A stretch of 64,000 nucleotides of DNA from Candidatus Schekmanbacteria bacterium (GCA_016188575.1 JACPHN010000092.1:1-64000); one strand, 5' to 3'. Shown: positions 35,748-45,815, numbered from the stretch's first letter. Notes: generated from the sequence alone by a model not told the origin. Numbers and translations are program-made.

Positions 35748-36371
35748 CTACCGGGCAACCAGCCCTCCTACCCTGGCCAGCCACGCTGCGATGCGGTCCG
35801 CGGCGCCATCGACGTCACTGTCCGTCACGTCCAGCTCCAGCACGGGCAGCGGCGACCGCGCCGCGAGCTCCCGAAAAACGTCCTGCTCGCGCCGAAAACG
35901 GTCGAGGTCGTCGTATTGCGAGGCGTTTCCAGACACGCGCAGGCGCATGTCGCGGGCCGCTGCGAAAGAGCTCGGCTGCCGCGTGCAGAGCACGACGTGG
36001 AACCCCAGGTTCACGAGGCGCTCCTCGAGCCACCCGAAGTCGTACTCGCGGCCGCAATGCAGACGCTGATGAACGCACGTCGACAGGTGAAAGCGATCGA
36101 CAATCCAGGAGTAGTACCGCAGCAGCTCGAACAGCCGCATCCAGGTTGCGTAGGTCTCCATCGCCTGGCCTTCCTCTTCCTTTGCAAAGTTGATCAGGCC
36201 GCGGCCCCACGGAAAGTTTGTAAACCCGCACCATTCCGCGGAGACCACTGGAGAGTGGTAGCGATAACGGCGCGGACCGACGATCGCGGGGTGTTCGTTG
36301 AGGCGAAACGCGATCTCGGTCTTGAATGTCAGGCGGGTGCCTTCGAGGATGATCTTCGGGCAGAGTTTCAT
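35748..36371 (-). CDS. P-loop kinase-like protein with altered Walker A
   Basis: 207 aa. It has the outline of deoxynucleoside/thymidylate kinases: first strand IILEG, then a helix, HLSTCVHQRLHCGREYDF in the LID/DR region, and VVLCTRQPSSF late. The Walker A, normally G-x4-GK-[ST], reads GTRLTFKT (~11-18), so the second Gly is Phe. Fold assignment is inferred from pattern only. ATG 36371 follows GGAA and starts directly at the first strand. It is convergent with the prenyltransferase gene (24-bp gap) and divergent from the tricorn gene. Confidence 0.5.
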   Translation of the reverse strand: MKLCPKIILEGTRLTFKTEIAFRLNEHPAIVGPRRYRYHSPVVSAEWCGFTNFPWGRGLINFAKEEEGQAMETYATWMRLFELLRYYSWIVDRFHLSTCVHQRLHCGREYDFGWLEERLVNLGFHVVLCTRQPSSFAAARDMRLRVSGNASQYDDLDRFRREQDVFRELAARSPLPVLELDVTDSDVDGAADRIAAWLARVGGLVAR

Positions 36372-36476
36372 GTCTGGTTTCCAGAGGCTCGCGGCGCCGG
36401 ATCGCGGACCCCGGCGCGCTGGCGCCGACGGGCGGCAGCCGGGTCGATCGCCGCAGTATAGCGCGACCCTTCTCCA

Positions 36477-36506
36477 TAGACAGCAGCAGCCAGTCGCCTG
36501 TATACT
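36477..36506 (+). promoter_or_regulatory. Strong sigma-70-type promoter for the tricorn protease gene
   Basis: -35 TAGACA (36477-36482), 18-bp spacer, -10 TATACT (36501-36506), each 5 of 6 to consensus. The transcript would start about 46 nt before ATG 36559. A minus-strand TATACT (36455-36460) nearby could serve the divergent kinase-like gene. Confidence 0.55.
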
Positions 36507-36558
36507 CGGCGGCCCCAAGGAACCACGGCCACTTCTCCCGCTGAGGCTTCGACCCGCC

Positions 36559-39500
36559 ATGTGCCACCGCATTCCACACCCCGCTCGTCTACTGCTCGCC
36601 ATCCTTTCGCCGGCGCTCTGGGTCGCGGTCGCGGCCGCGGCGGAACCGCCCTACCTCCGCTACCCGGATCTCCATGGCAACCGTCTGGTGCTCAACACCG
36701 GCGGAGACCTCTGGATCACCGATCTCGAGCCCGGCGCCACGGCGCGGCGCCTGACCTCCCACGCGGGCGACGAGGTTTACCCGTGCTTTTCCCCCGACGG
36801 CGCGACCATCGCCTTCAGCGGCAGCTACGACGGCAACGTCGACGTCTACGTCGTCGGCGCGGACGGCGGTGAACCGCGTCGCCTCACCTGGCATCCGAGC
36901 CCCGATGGCGTGGTCGGCTGGCTCCCCGACGGCCGTGTGCTCTTTCGCTCCCGCCGCGAAGAACCTCACGGGTCGTTTGAGCTGTTTGCAATTGCCGCAA
37001 GCGGCGGCGACCCCGAGCGCCTGCCGATCGGCTGGGCGGCGCGACTCGCCGCCGATCCCGAGTCTGGGCTCTGGGCGTTTACGCGGCTCACCCGCGAGCG
37101 CAACACCTGGAAGCGGTATCGGGGCGGTACCAACGAAAACATCTGGGTGGGCCACCCGGACCGCGGTGATTTTCGGCAGATCACGAGCTTCGACGGGATC
37201 GACGCGTTTCCCATGTGGCACGCGGGCAGGATCTGGTTTTTGAACGACCGAGGCGGCAGTGCCAACCTCTGGTCCATGGATCCTACCGGCGGCGACGCCG
37301 TGCGCCACACTCAGCACGAGGAATGGGATGTGCGCTACCCCAACATGAGCCCCGATGGACGAATCGTGTACATGTTGGGAGGCGACATCTGGCTCTACTC
37401 GCCAGAATCCGGCGACAGCCGCAAGCTCGCCGTTGACATCCCCGACGATCGCATCCTCGTGCGCCGGCGCTACCCCGATCCCGACCGCTTCGTGACCTCA
37501 TTCGCCGTCAGCCCCGACGGCGATCGCCTGCTCCTGGAAGTGCGCGGTGACCTTTTTTCCGTGCCCGCCAAGAAAGGGGTGACCCTGCCGCTCACGAGCA
37601 CGAGCGGGGCACGGGAGCGCGGCGCCTCATACGACGCGAAGGGCGAGCGCGCGGTCTACATCACCGATCAGACCGGCGAGGAGGCAATCGCCATCCGCGA
37701 TGCCTTCGGCCGTGGCGAGCCGACAGTGGTCAAGGCTGCAGCGCAGAGCGGCTGGCACTTCCCGCCGCGGTGGTCGCCCGACGCCAGGCACCTCGCTTTT
37801 TCGGACCAGACGCAAACCCTGTACATCGTCCCCTCCGCCGGCGGCGCGGCGACCACCGTGGATCATAGTGAGCAGGCGGAGATCCGCGACTACGCGTGGA
37901 GCCCGGACGGCCGGTGGCTGGCCTACTCCAAACTCGATCGGCGGAGCTTCAGCGCCGTCTACATTTTCGACACTCGGGACGGCAAGCGCCACCGGATAAC
38001 CGGCGAAGCGACGAGCGACGCTGCGCCGGAGTGGGATCCGAAGGGCCGTTACCTCTATTTTCTCGGCGACCGGACGATCAATCCCCTGCTCGGTGAGCGC
38101 GACTTCGAGGAGATCGACGTGCACACCACGCGTCCCTATCTGCTGTTGCTGCGTCGCGACGTGCCCAACCCGCTGACGCCGCGCCGAGGACTTCCCGGCG
38201 AAGGTGACAAGGACGAGGCGGACGACGAAAACAAGGAAGGCAGTGCCGGCTCAGGCAAGCGGGACAAGGCGTCGAAGGCGGAACCGACGCCGGCGCCGCC
38301 GGCGCCAGTCGACATCGAGCTCGACGGCCTGGCGAGTCGCGTCGTGGAGCTTCCAGTGGACCCTGGGAAATACCAGAGCCTGGCGGCCAACTCCAAACGC
38401 CTCTTCTTTTTGTCGGTGCCAGTACACGGCATCGCGGACGATAATGACCTGCCCCGCGGTGAGATCAAACCGGAGCGGACGCTGCTGGCCTTTACGCTGG
38501 ACGAGCCGGAGAAGGGTGCGGTGACCGTGGCCGGCGGCATCGCTGATTTCAGGCTCGCGAGCAACGGCAAGAAGCTCGTCACCATGGGCAAGCGTGGGGT
38601 CTTCCACGTGGTGGAGGCGGACAAGGATGGCGCCGCGGGCGGTGGCAAGGGCGGCAGCAAGGGCGGCGGCAAGGGCAGCGACGACGACGACAGCGTCGAT
38701 CTTGGCAATGTCGTGCTGGAGGTCGAGCCGCGCGCCGAATGGCGGCAGATGTTCCAGGAGGCCTGGCGGCACATGCGCGATTTCCACTGGGAACCGACGC
38801 TCGGCGGCCTCGACTGGCAGGCCATGCGCGCGCAATATGGCAACTTGCTGCCGCGGATCAGCAACCGCGACGAGCTCGGCGATCTGATCGGTGAGCTCAT
38901 CGGCGAGCTCGCGACGTCGCACACCTACGTGTGGGGTGGCGACAGCGGCGTGGAGCCCCACGAGGTCACCACCGGCCTGCTGGGCGCCGAGCTGCGGCGC
39001 GAAGGAGGCTACTACCGAGTGGCGCGAATTCTACGCGGCGACCCTGCGGACCGCGTGCGATCTCCGCTGGACGAGCCGGGGTCGCAGGTGGCAGAGGGCG
39101 AGTACCTGCTCGCTGTGAACAACCGCCCGTTCGCGGCGGGCACGTCCTACTTGGCGGCGCTAGCGAATCTCGCAAAGCACCCAACGCTGCTCTCCGTGAG
39201 CTCGCGCCCGTCGCTGGAGGGCGCACGCACGGTGGTCGTTGTCCCCGTTGCCGACGACGGTCCGCTCCGCTACGCCGACTGGGTGCGGCGGAATCGCGAA
39301 TACGTGGGCGAGCGCTCCCACGGCAAGTACGGCTACGTGCACATTCCTGACATGGGCGCCGATGGGCTGGTGGCGTTCGAAACGTGGTTCTATCCACAGC
39401 TCGACAAGGAAGGGCTGGTCGTCGACGCGCGTTGGAACGGCGGCGGTTTCGTCTCGCAGCTCGTCCTGGCGCGCCTGCAGCGGCGGGTTGTCAGCTTTGG

Positions 39501-39951
39501 CCGGTCGCGAGGAGGTGAGCAGTGGACCTATCCTTATCGCGCTCTCAACGGCCCCTTCGTCGTGCTGGCGGACGAGCACGCCGGCTCCGATGGCGATATC
39601 TTCCCGAAGGCGGTCCAGCTCCTGGGCCTGGCGCCGGTGATCGGCACGCGAACGTGGGGCGGAGTCATCGGGATTCGCGCTGACAAGCCTTTGGTGGACG
39701 GCGGAATGCTGACGCAACCCGAATACGCGAGCTGGTACCCGGACGGGGGGTGGATCGTGGAAAACCAGGGAGTAAAGCCCGACGTCGAGGTCGTGAACCT
39801 TCCTCAGGACGTCGCGCGCGGCGTCGACGCCCAGCTCGACCGGGGCATCGCCGAGCTCGATCGCCTGCGCGAGCAGCACCCACCACTGCGTCCGGCGTTC
39901 GGACCGGAGCCCATCAAGACCCGGGAGACGTTCCGCGGCGAGCTGAAATAG
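36559..39951 (+). CDS. Tricorn-type serine protease (secreted)
   Basis: 1130 aa, signal peptide ~8-30. Two beta-propellers of PD40 repeats (YPCFSPDGATIAFSG, VRYPNMSPDGRIVYM, YAWSPDGRWLAYSK) precede a low-complexity Asp/Glu/Lys linker, the C1 helical domain (WRQMFQEAWRHMRDFHW), a PDZ domain and the C2 protease domain. All four catalytic positions of archaeal tricorn are present: Ser-His in ATSHTYV (~793), the nucleophile in EHAGSDGD (~1013) and Glu in ENQGVKPDVEV (~1072). A second Gly/Lys-rich linker (GGGKGGSKGGGKG) lies before C1. It degrades peptides, probably in the periplasm. Confidence 0.92.
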   Translation: MCHRIPHPARLLLAILSPALWVAVAAAAEPPYLRYPDLHGNRLVLNTGGDLWITDLEPGATARRLTSHAGDEVYPCFSPDGATIAFSGSYDGNVDVYVVGADGGEPRRLTWHPSPDGVVGWLPDGRVLFRSRREEPHGSFELFAIAASGGDPERLPIGWAARLAADPESGLWAFTRLTRERNTWKRYRGGTNENIWVGHPDRGDFRQITSFDGIDAFPMWHAGRIWFLNDRGGSANLWSMDPTGGDAVRHTQHEEWDVRYPNMSPDGRIVYMLGGDIWLYSPESGDSRKLAVDIPDDRILVRRRYPDPDRFVTSFAVSPDGDRLLLEVRGDLFSVPAKKGVTLPLTSTSGARERGASYDAKGERAVYITDQTGEEAIAIRDAFGRGEPTVVKAAAQSGWHFPPRWSPDARHLAFSDQTQTLYIVPSAGGAATTVDHSEQAEIRDYAWSPDGRWLAYSKLDRRSFSAVYIFDTRDGKRHRITGEATSDAAPEWDPKGRYLYFLGDRTINPLLGERDFEEIDVHTTRPYLLLLRRDVPNPLTPRRGLPGEGDKDEADDENKEGSAGSGKRDKASKAEPTPAPPAPVDIELDGLASRVVELPVDPGKYQSLAANSKRLFFLSVPVHGIADDNDLPRGEIKPERTLLAFTLDEPEKGAVTVAGGIADFRLASNGKKLVTMGKRGVFHVVEADKDGAAGGGKGGSKGGGKGSDDDDSVDLGNVVLEVEPRAEWRQMFQEAWRHMRDFHWEPTLGGLDWQAMRAQYGNLLPRISNRDELGDLIGELIGELATSHTYVWGGDSGVEPHEVTTGLLGAELRREGGYYRVARILRGDPADRVRSPLDEPGSQVAEGEYLLAVNNRPFAAGTSYLAALANLAKHPTLLSVSSRPSLEGARTVVVVPVADDGPLRYADWVRRNREYVGERSHGKYGYVHIPDMGADGLVAFETWFYPQLDKEGLVVDARWNGGGFVSQLVLARLQRRVVSFGRSRGGEQWTYPYRALNGPFVVLADEHAGSDGDIFPKAVQLLGLAPVIGTRTWGGVIGIRADKPLVDGGMLTQPEYASWYPDGGWIVENQGVKPDVEVVNLPQDVARGVDAQLDRGIAELDRLREQHPPLRPAFGPEPIKTRETFRGELK

Positions 39952-39969
39952 AAGCTCTGGAGCTTCTGC

Positions 39970-39999
39970 GTGACCTCGAGCGCAAAGAGATGATACACT
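39970..39999 (+). promoter_or_regulatory. Weak promoter before the two-kinase gene
   Basis: -35-like GTGACC (39970-39975), 18-bp spacer, -10 TACACT (39994-39999). GAGGGG follows just before ATG 40018. The short gap also has a small hairpin, GAAGCT-ctgg-AGCTTC, right after the tricorn stop. Confidence 0.35.
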
Positions 40000-40017
40000 G
40001 CGCATGAGGGGTCTTCC

Positions 40018-43000
40018 ATGGCTTTCAGCACGTACGATCAGGAACTGGACGCGTTTGCGGATCAACGGTCGCCCGTGCCGGGTCTGCCGTACCATAGTGC
40101 GCATCGCCGGGCCACTCTCCCGGTCGCGATCGATGGATACCGGATAACGCGCGAGCTTGGCCGGGGCGGCGCCTGTGTGGTGTATTTGGTGAAGGATGAT
40201 GTGGGCAATCCGTTCGCCTTGAAGATCCCGTACCCGGCGGCGAAGAAGCCTCGCACGATTGGCCGGCTCCTCGAACGTGAAGTGAGGCTCCAGCAAGCGC
40301 TGGATCATCCCGGCATCGCGAAAATCGTGCTCGTGGGCGCGGTTGGCGAGCTCCCGTACCTGCTGCTCGAATACGCGGATGGTGGCGACCTGGCGCACCT
40401 GTGGGAGCATCGCAAGGCGATGCGCACGACGGGGGAACGGATCATCGAGGCGCTGAAGCTGCTCGACCAGGTCGCGGGCGCGATCGCATACGCCCACGAG
40501 CACGGCGTCCTCCACCGCGACATCAAGGCGCGAAACATCCTGGTAGTGGGCGGCGAGCTCAAGGTGAGCGACTTCGGTCTTGCGGTGGCGATGGCTGGAG
40601 ACGAGGTGATGCACTCACGCACGGCGACGCGAGACAGGATGGGCACGCTCGGGTACATGGCGCCGGAGCTGGAGATCAGCGCCAAGAACGCGACGGTGGC
40701 ATCGGACGTGTATGCGCTGGGGGCGATGGTGTACTGGATGGTGACAGATGTGGTGCCATGGGCGGACGACCCGGACTGGTCGCACCGCCCGCTGCTGAGC
40801 ACGCTGCTGGGTGAGCACGCGGAGTCGCGCGTGCACGCAGTGGTCGAGGAGACTTTCCTGGGGTGGATCGCGGAGAAACCCCAACGTCGACCGGCCAGCG
40901 TGGCGGTCATGCGGGAGCAGATCGCGACGCTGTTGCGTCTCGGGACAGCGGGTGTGCTGCGGAGCAACTCGGCGTCGGCGTCGATGCTGGCGGAACCGGT
41001 CGCGACGCCGGAAATGCCGATCGTCGCGGCCAGGTCCGAACGCCAGGTCCAGGTGAGAACAGACCCGCGGGTGATCCTGGTGCCGGAGCTCGTGGCACAC
41101 CGTGGTCGGATCGGGCCGGTAGCGGTGGAATCGTTCATTGGGCAGGGCGGCTTCGGGCAAGTGTTCCGCGGACAGTGGCAGGGCCAGCAAGTTGCGGTCA
41201 AGCTCGTGCCCGAGACCGACGACCGCGCCGCCGCACGGTTCCGTGACGAGATGCGCACGCTGTCGAGCTTCCAGCACCCCAACATCGTCCGCATGCTCGA
41301 CGTCGTCCACGACCCCGACCTCGGCGCCGTCGGACTCGTCATGGAGTATCTGCCGCACACCCTCACGGATTGGTTACAAAACGCCTCCGCTTCGTTCGAC
41401 GAGCGCGTTGAAATGGTCTGTCGGATCGCCAGTGGCCTGGACTATCTTCATTCCGCGGGCATGTTTCACTTCGATCTGAAGCCGGACAACATCCTCGTGC
41501 GAGAGGACGGGAGTCCGGCCATTGCCGACTTTGGTCTTGCCGCACGAGCCAGGGATGCTGCGCGGCATGGTGGAACCGTTACTTACATGGCGCCTGAGAT
41601 GCTGGCACGGGTGCGGTCTGACTTGGCCGAGCGTTATCCGGACTTGGCCACGGCGCCGCTCGATGAACGCGCGGATCTGTTCGGGCTCGGCGCGATCGCC
41701 TTTGAGATCTTCACAGGGCGCACGCCCTTCGTCGCCGACGATTGGGCGATGCGCTTCGCGTGGCGCGCGGATCTGGAAGCCGCCATCGGTGTACCGTTCG
41801 ATGTGCAGCCCACGATTTTCCGCCTCTTGTCCTCCCAGCCGAGCGCACGACCGCGCAGTGCCGTCGAGGTCGTGGCGGCCTTGCGACCTGATGAACCGTA
41901 TCCGACCCAGGCCGAAGCCCTGCGTCGGTGTCATCGCCCACCGCGCACCGACACGGCGGATGCTTGGCTGCGCACGCTTGCTTCCGATGTCGCGACGACC
42001 GTCGCGCCCGCGACCGTGCTGTTGCAGGGGCCGCGTTGGAGCGGCCGAACCCGGCTCTTGAGTGACCTTGTCGACCTGCTGCGCCTGGAACATGGCCTGT
42101 CCGCGGTTTGGGTTGACAGCGACATCGAGGGCGCGTCGATTCTCGCCGTCGATGATTTCGATTGCCTGGAGCCAGCGCGGCTCGATGCCCTGGCGAGCCA
42201 TCGCGGCGTGTTGCTGGGGGCGATAGCACATGATCCGGACGTCTCGCGTCTTGAGACCCACGGGAGCACCGTGCGCATCATACCGTTGCCCGCGTTCGAC
42301 ACGCGTGATGCCGCAGGCTTGCTCAGCGCGCTCTTGGGGCGAGTCGAGATGCTGGAGCAAACCGCCGCGCATCTCGTACGCGAGTCGGGAAGCCGCCCCG
42401 GCCTGTTCATGAGCCTACTACGTGGACTGATAAAAATCGGCGCCGTGACGCTGACGCCTACACCGTCCTGGAACGTCGATCTTGACCGTCTCGATGAAGC
42501 GACCGCGCGCCAGGCTAGCATGGTCGAGGCGCATCGGCAGTTGTTGGCAAATGTCGATGCCGACGGGCTGCGTTTGTTGGGCTACCTGGCCTGCGCAAAC
42601 GCGTCCATTGCGGTTGGTGTGCTGGCCAGGCTGCTTGCAAGGTCCGAGGGCGAGGTGCGCGAGCTCGCCAGGCAACAGCAGGCATGGGTGTCGGAGCCTC
42701 AGCATGGTGCGCTGGCACTTTACAATGGTTTTGTCCGGCTCCTGCTTCGACAGACGGCGCCAGCCGGGGTCTCGATGCGGGCGTTTGCGATGGAAATCGA
42801 GCCCACGAACCCGCACGAGGCCTGGCGGATCTGGCTTCGCGATACGGACGACCTGGCGCGAACGCAGGCGGGACGACTCGGGGCGCTTCTGGTCCAAGAC
42901 GATTGGAACGTCCCCGAGCTGTCACCCTATGCCACGCGAGATCTCGTGGAGCGCATGGAGGCCAACGCCTTGTGGTTGAGCAACCGCGATCGCGCCCTGG

Positions 43001-44424
43001 GCCTCGTGCAACTTGCCTGTGCCGTGCGCCGCATCGTGGGCATGAAAGCGCGCGGCGTGGCGACCATGTTGGCGCCGGCAGTGGAAATCGCAGCCGGGCT
43101 CGGTGATCCTGAGCTCGAAGCTGCGGTGATGGCCGCTCGGGCTCTGTGCGAGGAAGAAACGCCGGCAGCGGAGCGGATCGCCTGTGCGTTGCGCTGTCAG
43201 CAGCTCGCGGAGACATGCGGCCAAGCGAACCTGCGTTTTCTTGGCCAGCTTGCTGAAGGCAAGGTGCGTTGTTACCACACGGCCGATGCGGATGCGGCGG
43301 AAGCGGCATTCCAGGCGCGCTGGCTGGCGTTTGGGGAGGTGTGGAGGCTGCCGCCGGGCATTCTGTACGAGCTCTTTGTCTTTGCTTCCCGTCACGTGCT
43401 TGCCGGTGCGATCCTCGTGCACGTACAGCAGTGCTGTGCCAACCAGGCGGCAAGCGCTTCACGGCCATATCTGAGACTTGCGCTTCTCGAGCTCGAAGCT
43501 GCCGTTGCTCGTGCGCGCTTGCAGTTTGCCCCAGCGAGCGAGAAATACGCGCTCATTTCGGCAGAGTCCCTGCGGCTGCGCATGATGGCCGCGTGGCCGA
43601 TCGCATCCAACGCTGCCTCTGGCATGGCGGCGTTTACAGGAAACATGAGCACGGCCCTGCGACATGCCAATGCGGTGATGCGCAGCGGCATCGACCTGGG
43701 ACGGCGGCGGGCATCCCACTTGATGCAGCTCGCTGAATTTCACCGGCTTTGTGGACGGTATTCCCAGGCGCTCGCTTTTGTGAACGCGGCCGTGGCGGCT
43801 GCGGACCCCCGTTTCCGAGCCAACCACCTGGCGGTGCGGTGTTTGCTGCTCACCGATCTTGGCATGGATACTCGCGAGGAGCTCGCGGACGTGCTCGCGC
43901 AAGCGCAGACCGAGGATAACCGTTGCCTGGTCCGTTTCGCACTGGCCCGCGCGTGGTTGGCCCAAGGGCAAACCAGGGAAGCCGATGAGTGGGGACGGCA
44001 GTGCGTTGAAAGCAAGGTGGGTCCTGGTTCCGATTTACGGCATACAGCTCACACGGTAGCGGCGCGCGCGGCAGCGCGGTGTTACCTCGAAACAGCGGAT
44101 GGCCTACACCGGCGGCGCGCGCTCGCGTACTTGAACGAAGTGCCCCGCGATTGCCATCGCTGGACGCCGGTTCGCTTGCTCGTTGAAGCGCGCGTCGCCG
44201 ACACCTCAGCCGAAAGCACTGCATTCGCGAGAGAAGCCCTCGATGTTGCCTTGCGCACGGGGATGTACGCCTTCGCCCTCGAAGCTATCGCTCTGTTGCA
44301 GGAAAGTGCGACAGCATGCGAATATGACGGCTTGGTCGATCGCTTATTGCAATTGTGTTTAGAAGGTCTCAGTGATACAATGAAGCAAAGTTTCATGAAC
44401 CACTGGAGAAACTTATGCGTTTGA
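40018..44424 (+). CDS. Two-kinase / STAND-like NTPase / helical-repeat regulator
   Basis: 1468 aa. Two full Ser/Thr kinase domains in tandem. Kinase 1 (~40-300): GRGGACVVY, ALK, HRDIKARN, DFG, GYMAPE. Kinase 2 (~365-640): GQGGFGQVF, AVK, HFDLKPDN (HRD Arg replaced by Phe, so non-RD), ADFG, TYMAPE. Next is an AAA/STAND-like module: Walker A GPRWSGRT (~674-681; Arg for the usual Lys) and Walker B ILAVDDFD. The C-terminal half is helical, TPR-like (ALAFVNAAVAAADPR, DEWGRQCVESK). The layout recalls PknK-type kinases but with an extra kinase. No TM helix is evident. Its 3' end overlaps the next gene by 10 bp, implying coupled translation. Confidence 0.88.
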   Translation: MAFSTYDQELDAFADQRSPVPGLPYHSAHRRATLPVAIDGYRITRELGRGGACVVYLVKDDVGNPFALKIPYPAAKKPRTIGRLLEREVRLQQALDHPGIAKIVLVGAVGELPYLLLEYADGGDLAHLWEHRKAMRTTGERIIEALKLLDQVAGAIAYAHEHGVLHRDIKARNILVVGGELKVSDFGLAVAMAGDEVMHSRTATRDRMGTLGYMAPELEISAKNATVASDVYALGAMVYWMVTDVVPWADDPDWSHRPLLSTLLGEHAESRVHAVVEETFLGWIAEKPQRRPASVAVMREQIATLLRLGTAGVLRSNSASASMLAEPVATPEMPIVAARSERQVQVRTDPRVILVPELVAHRGRIGPVAVESFIGQGGFGQVFRGQWQGQQVAVKLVPETDDRAAARFRDEMRTLSSFQHPNIVRMLDVVHDPDLGAVGLVMEYLPHTLTDWLQNASASFDERVEMVCRIASGLDYLHSAGMFHFDLKPDNILVREDGSPAIADFGLAARARDAARHGGTVTYMAPEMLARVRSDLAERYPDLATAPLDERADLFGLGAIAFEIFTGRTPFVADDWAMRFAWRADLEAAIGVPFDVQPTIFRLLSSQPSARPRSAVEVVAALRPDEPYPTQAEALRRCHRPPRTDTADAWLRTLASDVATTVAPATVLLQGPRWSGRTRLLSDLVDLLRLEHGLSAVWVDSDIEGASILAVDDFDCLEPARLDALASHRGVLLGAIAHDPDVSRLETHGSTVRIIPLPAFDTRDAAGLLSALLGRVEMLEQTAAHLVRESGSRPGLFMSLLRGLIKIGAVTLTPTPSWNVDLDRLDEATARQASMVEAHRQLLANVDADGLRLLGYLACANASIAVGVLARLLARSEGEVRELARQQQAWVSEPQHGALALYNGFVRLLLRQTAPAGVSMRAFAMEIEPTNPHEAWRIWLRDTDDLARTQAGRLGALLVQDDWNVPELSPYATRDLVERMEANALWLSNRDRALGLVQLACAVRRIVGMKARGVATMLAPAVEIAAGLGDPELEAAVMAARALCEEETPAAERIACALRCQQLAETCGQANLRFLGQLAEGKVRCYHTADADAAEAAFQARWLAFGEVWRLPPGILYELFVFASRHVLAGAILVHVQQCCANQAASASRPYLRLALLELEAAVARARLQFAPASEKYALISAESLRLRMMAAWPIASNAASGMAAFTGNMSTALRHANAVMRSGIDLGRRRASHLMQLAEFHRLCGRYSQALAFVNAAVAAADPRFRANHLAVRCLLLTDLGMDTREELADVLAQAQTEDNRCLVRFALARAWLAQGQTREADEWGRQCVESKVGPGSDLRHTAHTVAARAAARCYLETADGLHRRRALAYLNEVPRDCHRWTPVRLLVEARVADTSAESTAFAREALDVALRTGMYAFALEAIALLQESATACEYDGLVDRLLQLCLEGLSDTMKQSFMNHWRNLCV

Positions 44425-45815
44425 AGTGGACCATTCTATACGCGCTCGTGCTGTTGTCCGCCGGCAGAGCCAATGCCACCGGCTCGGTGACCGCCGAGGC
44501 CGATCAACTTCTCGGTATTGCTCAGTTGCGCGCCGAAACCGGTCTGACCGGCAAAGGCGTAAAGGTGGCGGTCATTGGTCCAGGCATCACGGATTGGCAA
44601 GAACGCGTTGCGAGCGGCGATCTTCCATCGGATCTTTGGCTGATCGATGACTACGCGGGAACGGATTACCGAACGCTTGGCGTCATCGAGACCATTCACG
44701 ACCTGGCGCCGGAGGCCACGTTGATGTTCGGTGCTCTGGTAAATGCACTCGGGGCGGTTCCCCAAGCTCTGGCTGCGGGCGCCGACATCATTGTTGCGAC
44801 GGATGATGTGCCATTCTTGTCCGTTTTCGAGGACGAACCGCGTAACAAAGCATTTCAGGACGCTGCGCAGGGAGGCACTTTGGTGATCGCGCCGGCGGGG
44901 AACTTCGGCGTTGGCCACTACCGGGGCACGTTCAAGGATGCTGGCGACAATCATCACGACTTCGGAAGTGGAGTAACACGCATTCCGATCACAGTGCCGG
45001 CGCTGCGCGAGCCCGTCATTAACCTTAACTGGGCTGAAGACGTTTACACCAACGCGTTCAGCAATTACGTCTTACGCGTCTATACAGCTACTGGCGAGTG
45101 GATTGGGGATTACGGAGGTGCCGGGGCTTTTGCCAGCGTAGCTGTTCAGTATGCCGATCAAACTAACGATTACGGCTTGCTGCTGAGTGTCTGGCGAGAG
45201 CCTGGTGCGCCGGACTTGCCATTTGATTTGTTTGTCCAAGGCTGGCCGTGGCCAGTTTCAGCAGATCCACCGCAACTGGATGCGTTGTACCAAGTCGCAC
45301 GCGGTTCAATTGCTGGCATTGGTGCGTTGCCGGAGGTGTTTACCGTAGGCGCTCTCGATCAAACAAAGGTTATCGATGTACCCAACAATATATATGCCAT
45401 ACGGGATTATTCGAGCCATGGACCTGCCGAAGTGTTATTGGCGTCACCTGTGAATCGACAGAAACCAGATCTCATGGCTCCTGACTGCCAAACGGGTTAC
45501 GGCGGAACGCCTTGGTGCGGCGCTGCGATTAGCGCAGGTGTCGTTGGTGGCGTCGCAGCGCTTCTCCAGCAAAAGTACCATTTCGAGCGCACGATCGACA
45601 TGAAGCAGCAGCTCACGAGTACCGCAGACGATCTCGGCGCGACGGGATACGACTACGAAACGGGGTACGGGCAAATTAATCCAAGAGCTGCGCTCACGGA
45701 TCCGCTGGTACCAGTTCGGCCAGTTGCTTTATTTGTTCTTCTGGTATTATTCGTCGTACTATTTCCTCACGTTAAACCCAAATTTTTCGTATCTGATATC
45801 AAGCAGCTCATTTGA
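44415..45815 (+). CDS. Catalytically dead subtilisin-fold membrane protein
   Basis: 466 aa. Signal peptide ~5-22, C-terminal TM helix (~430-450) with a short cytoplasmic tail. The fold of S8 peptidases is clear (GLTGKGVKVAVIGPGI, ETIHDLAPEATLMFG, VIAPAGNFG, KPDLMAPD), but every catalytic position is changed. The Asp strand, usually VxxxDTG or LSDG, reads VIGPG (53-57). The His segment is YRTLGVIETIHDL, with no His or Glu at the expected place. The Ser motif GTSxxxP is GAAISAG with Ala371. The oxyanion Asn (PAGN) remains. A binding or sensor role for the overlapping kinase is inference. The DNA is visibly AT-richer than flanking genes. Confidence 0.8.
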   Translation: MRLKWTILYALVLLSAGRANATGSVTAEADQLLGIAQLRAETGLTGKGVKVAVIGPGITDWQERVASGDLPSDLWLIDDYAGTDYRTLGVIETIHDLAPEATLMFGALVNALGAVPQALAAGADIIVATDDVPFLSVFEDEPRNKAFQDAAQGGTLVIAPAGNFGVGHYRGTFKDAGDNHHDFGSGVTRIPITVPALREPVINLNWAEDVYTNAFSNYVLRVYTATGEWIGDYGGAGAFASVAVQYADQTNDYGLLLSVWREPGAPDLPFDLFVQGWPWPVSADPPQLDALYQVARGSIAGIGALPEVFTVGALDQTKVIDVPNNIYAIRDYSSHGPAEVLLASPVNRQKPDLMAPDCQTGYGGTPWCGAAISAGVVGGVAALLQQKYHFERTIDMKQQLTSTADDLGATGYDYETGYGQINPRAALTDPLVPVRPVALFVLLVLFVVLFPHVKPKFFVSDIKQLI

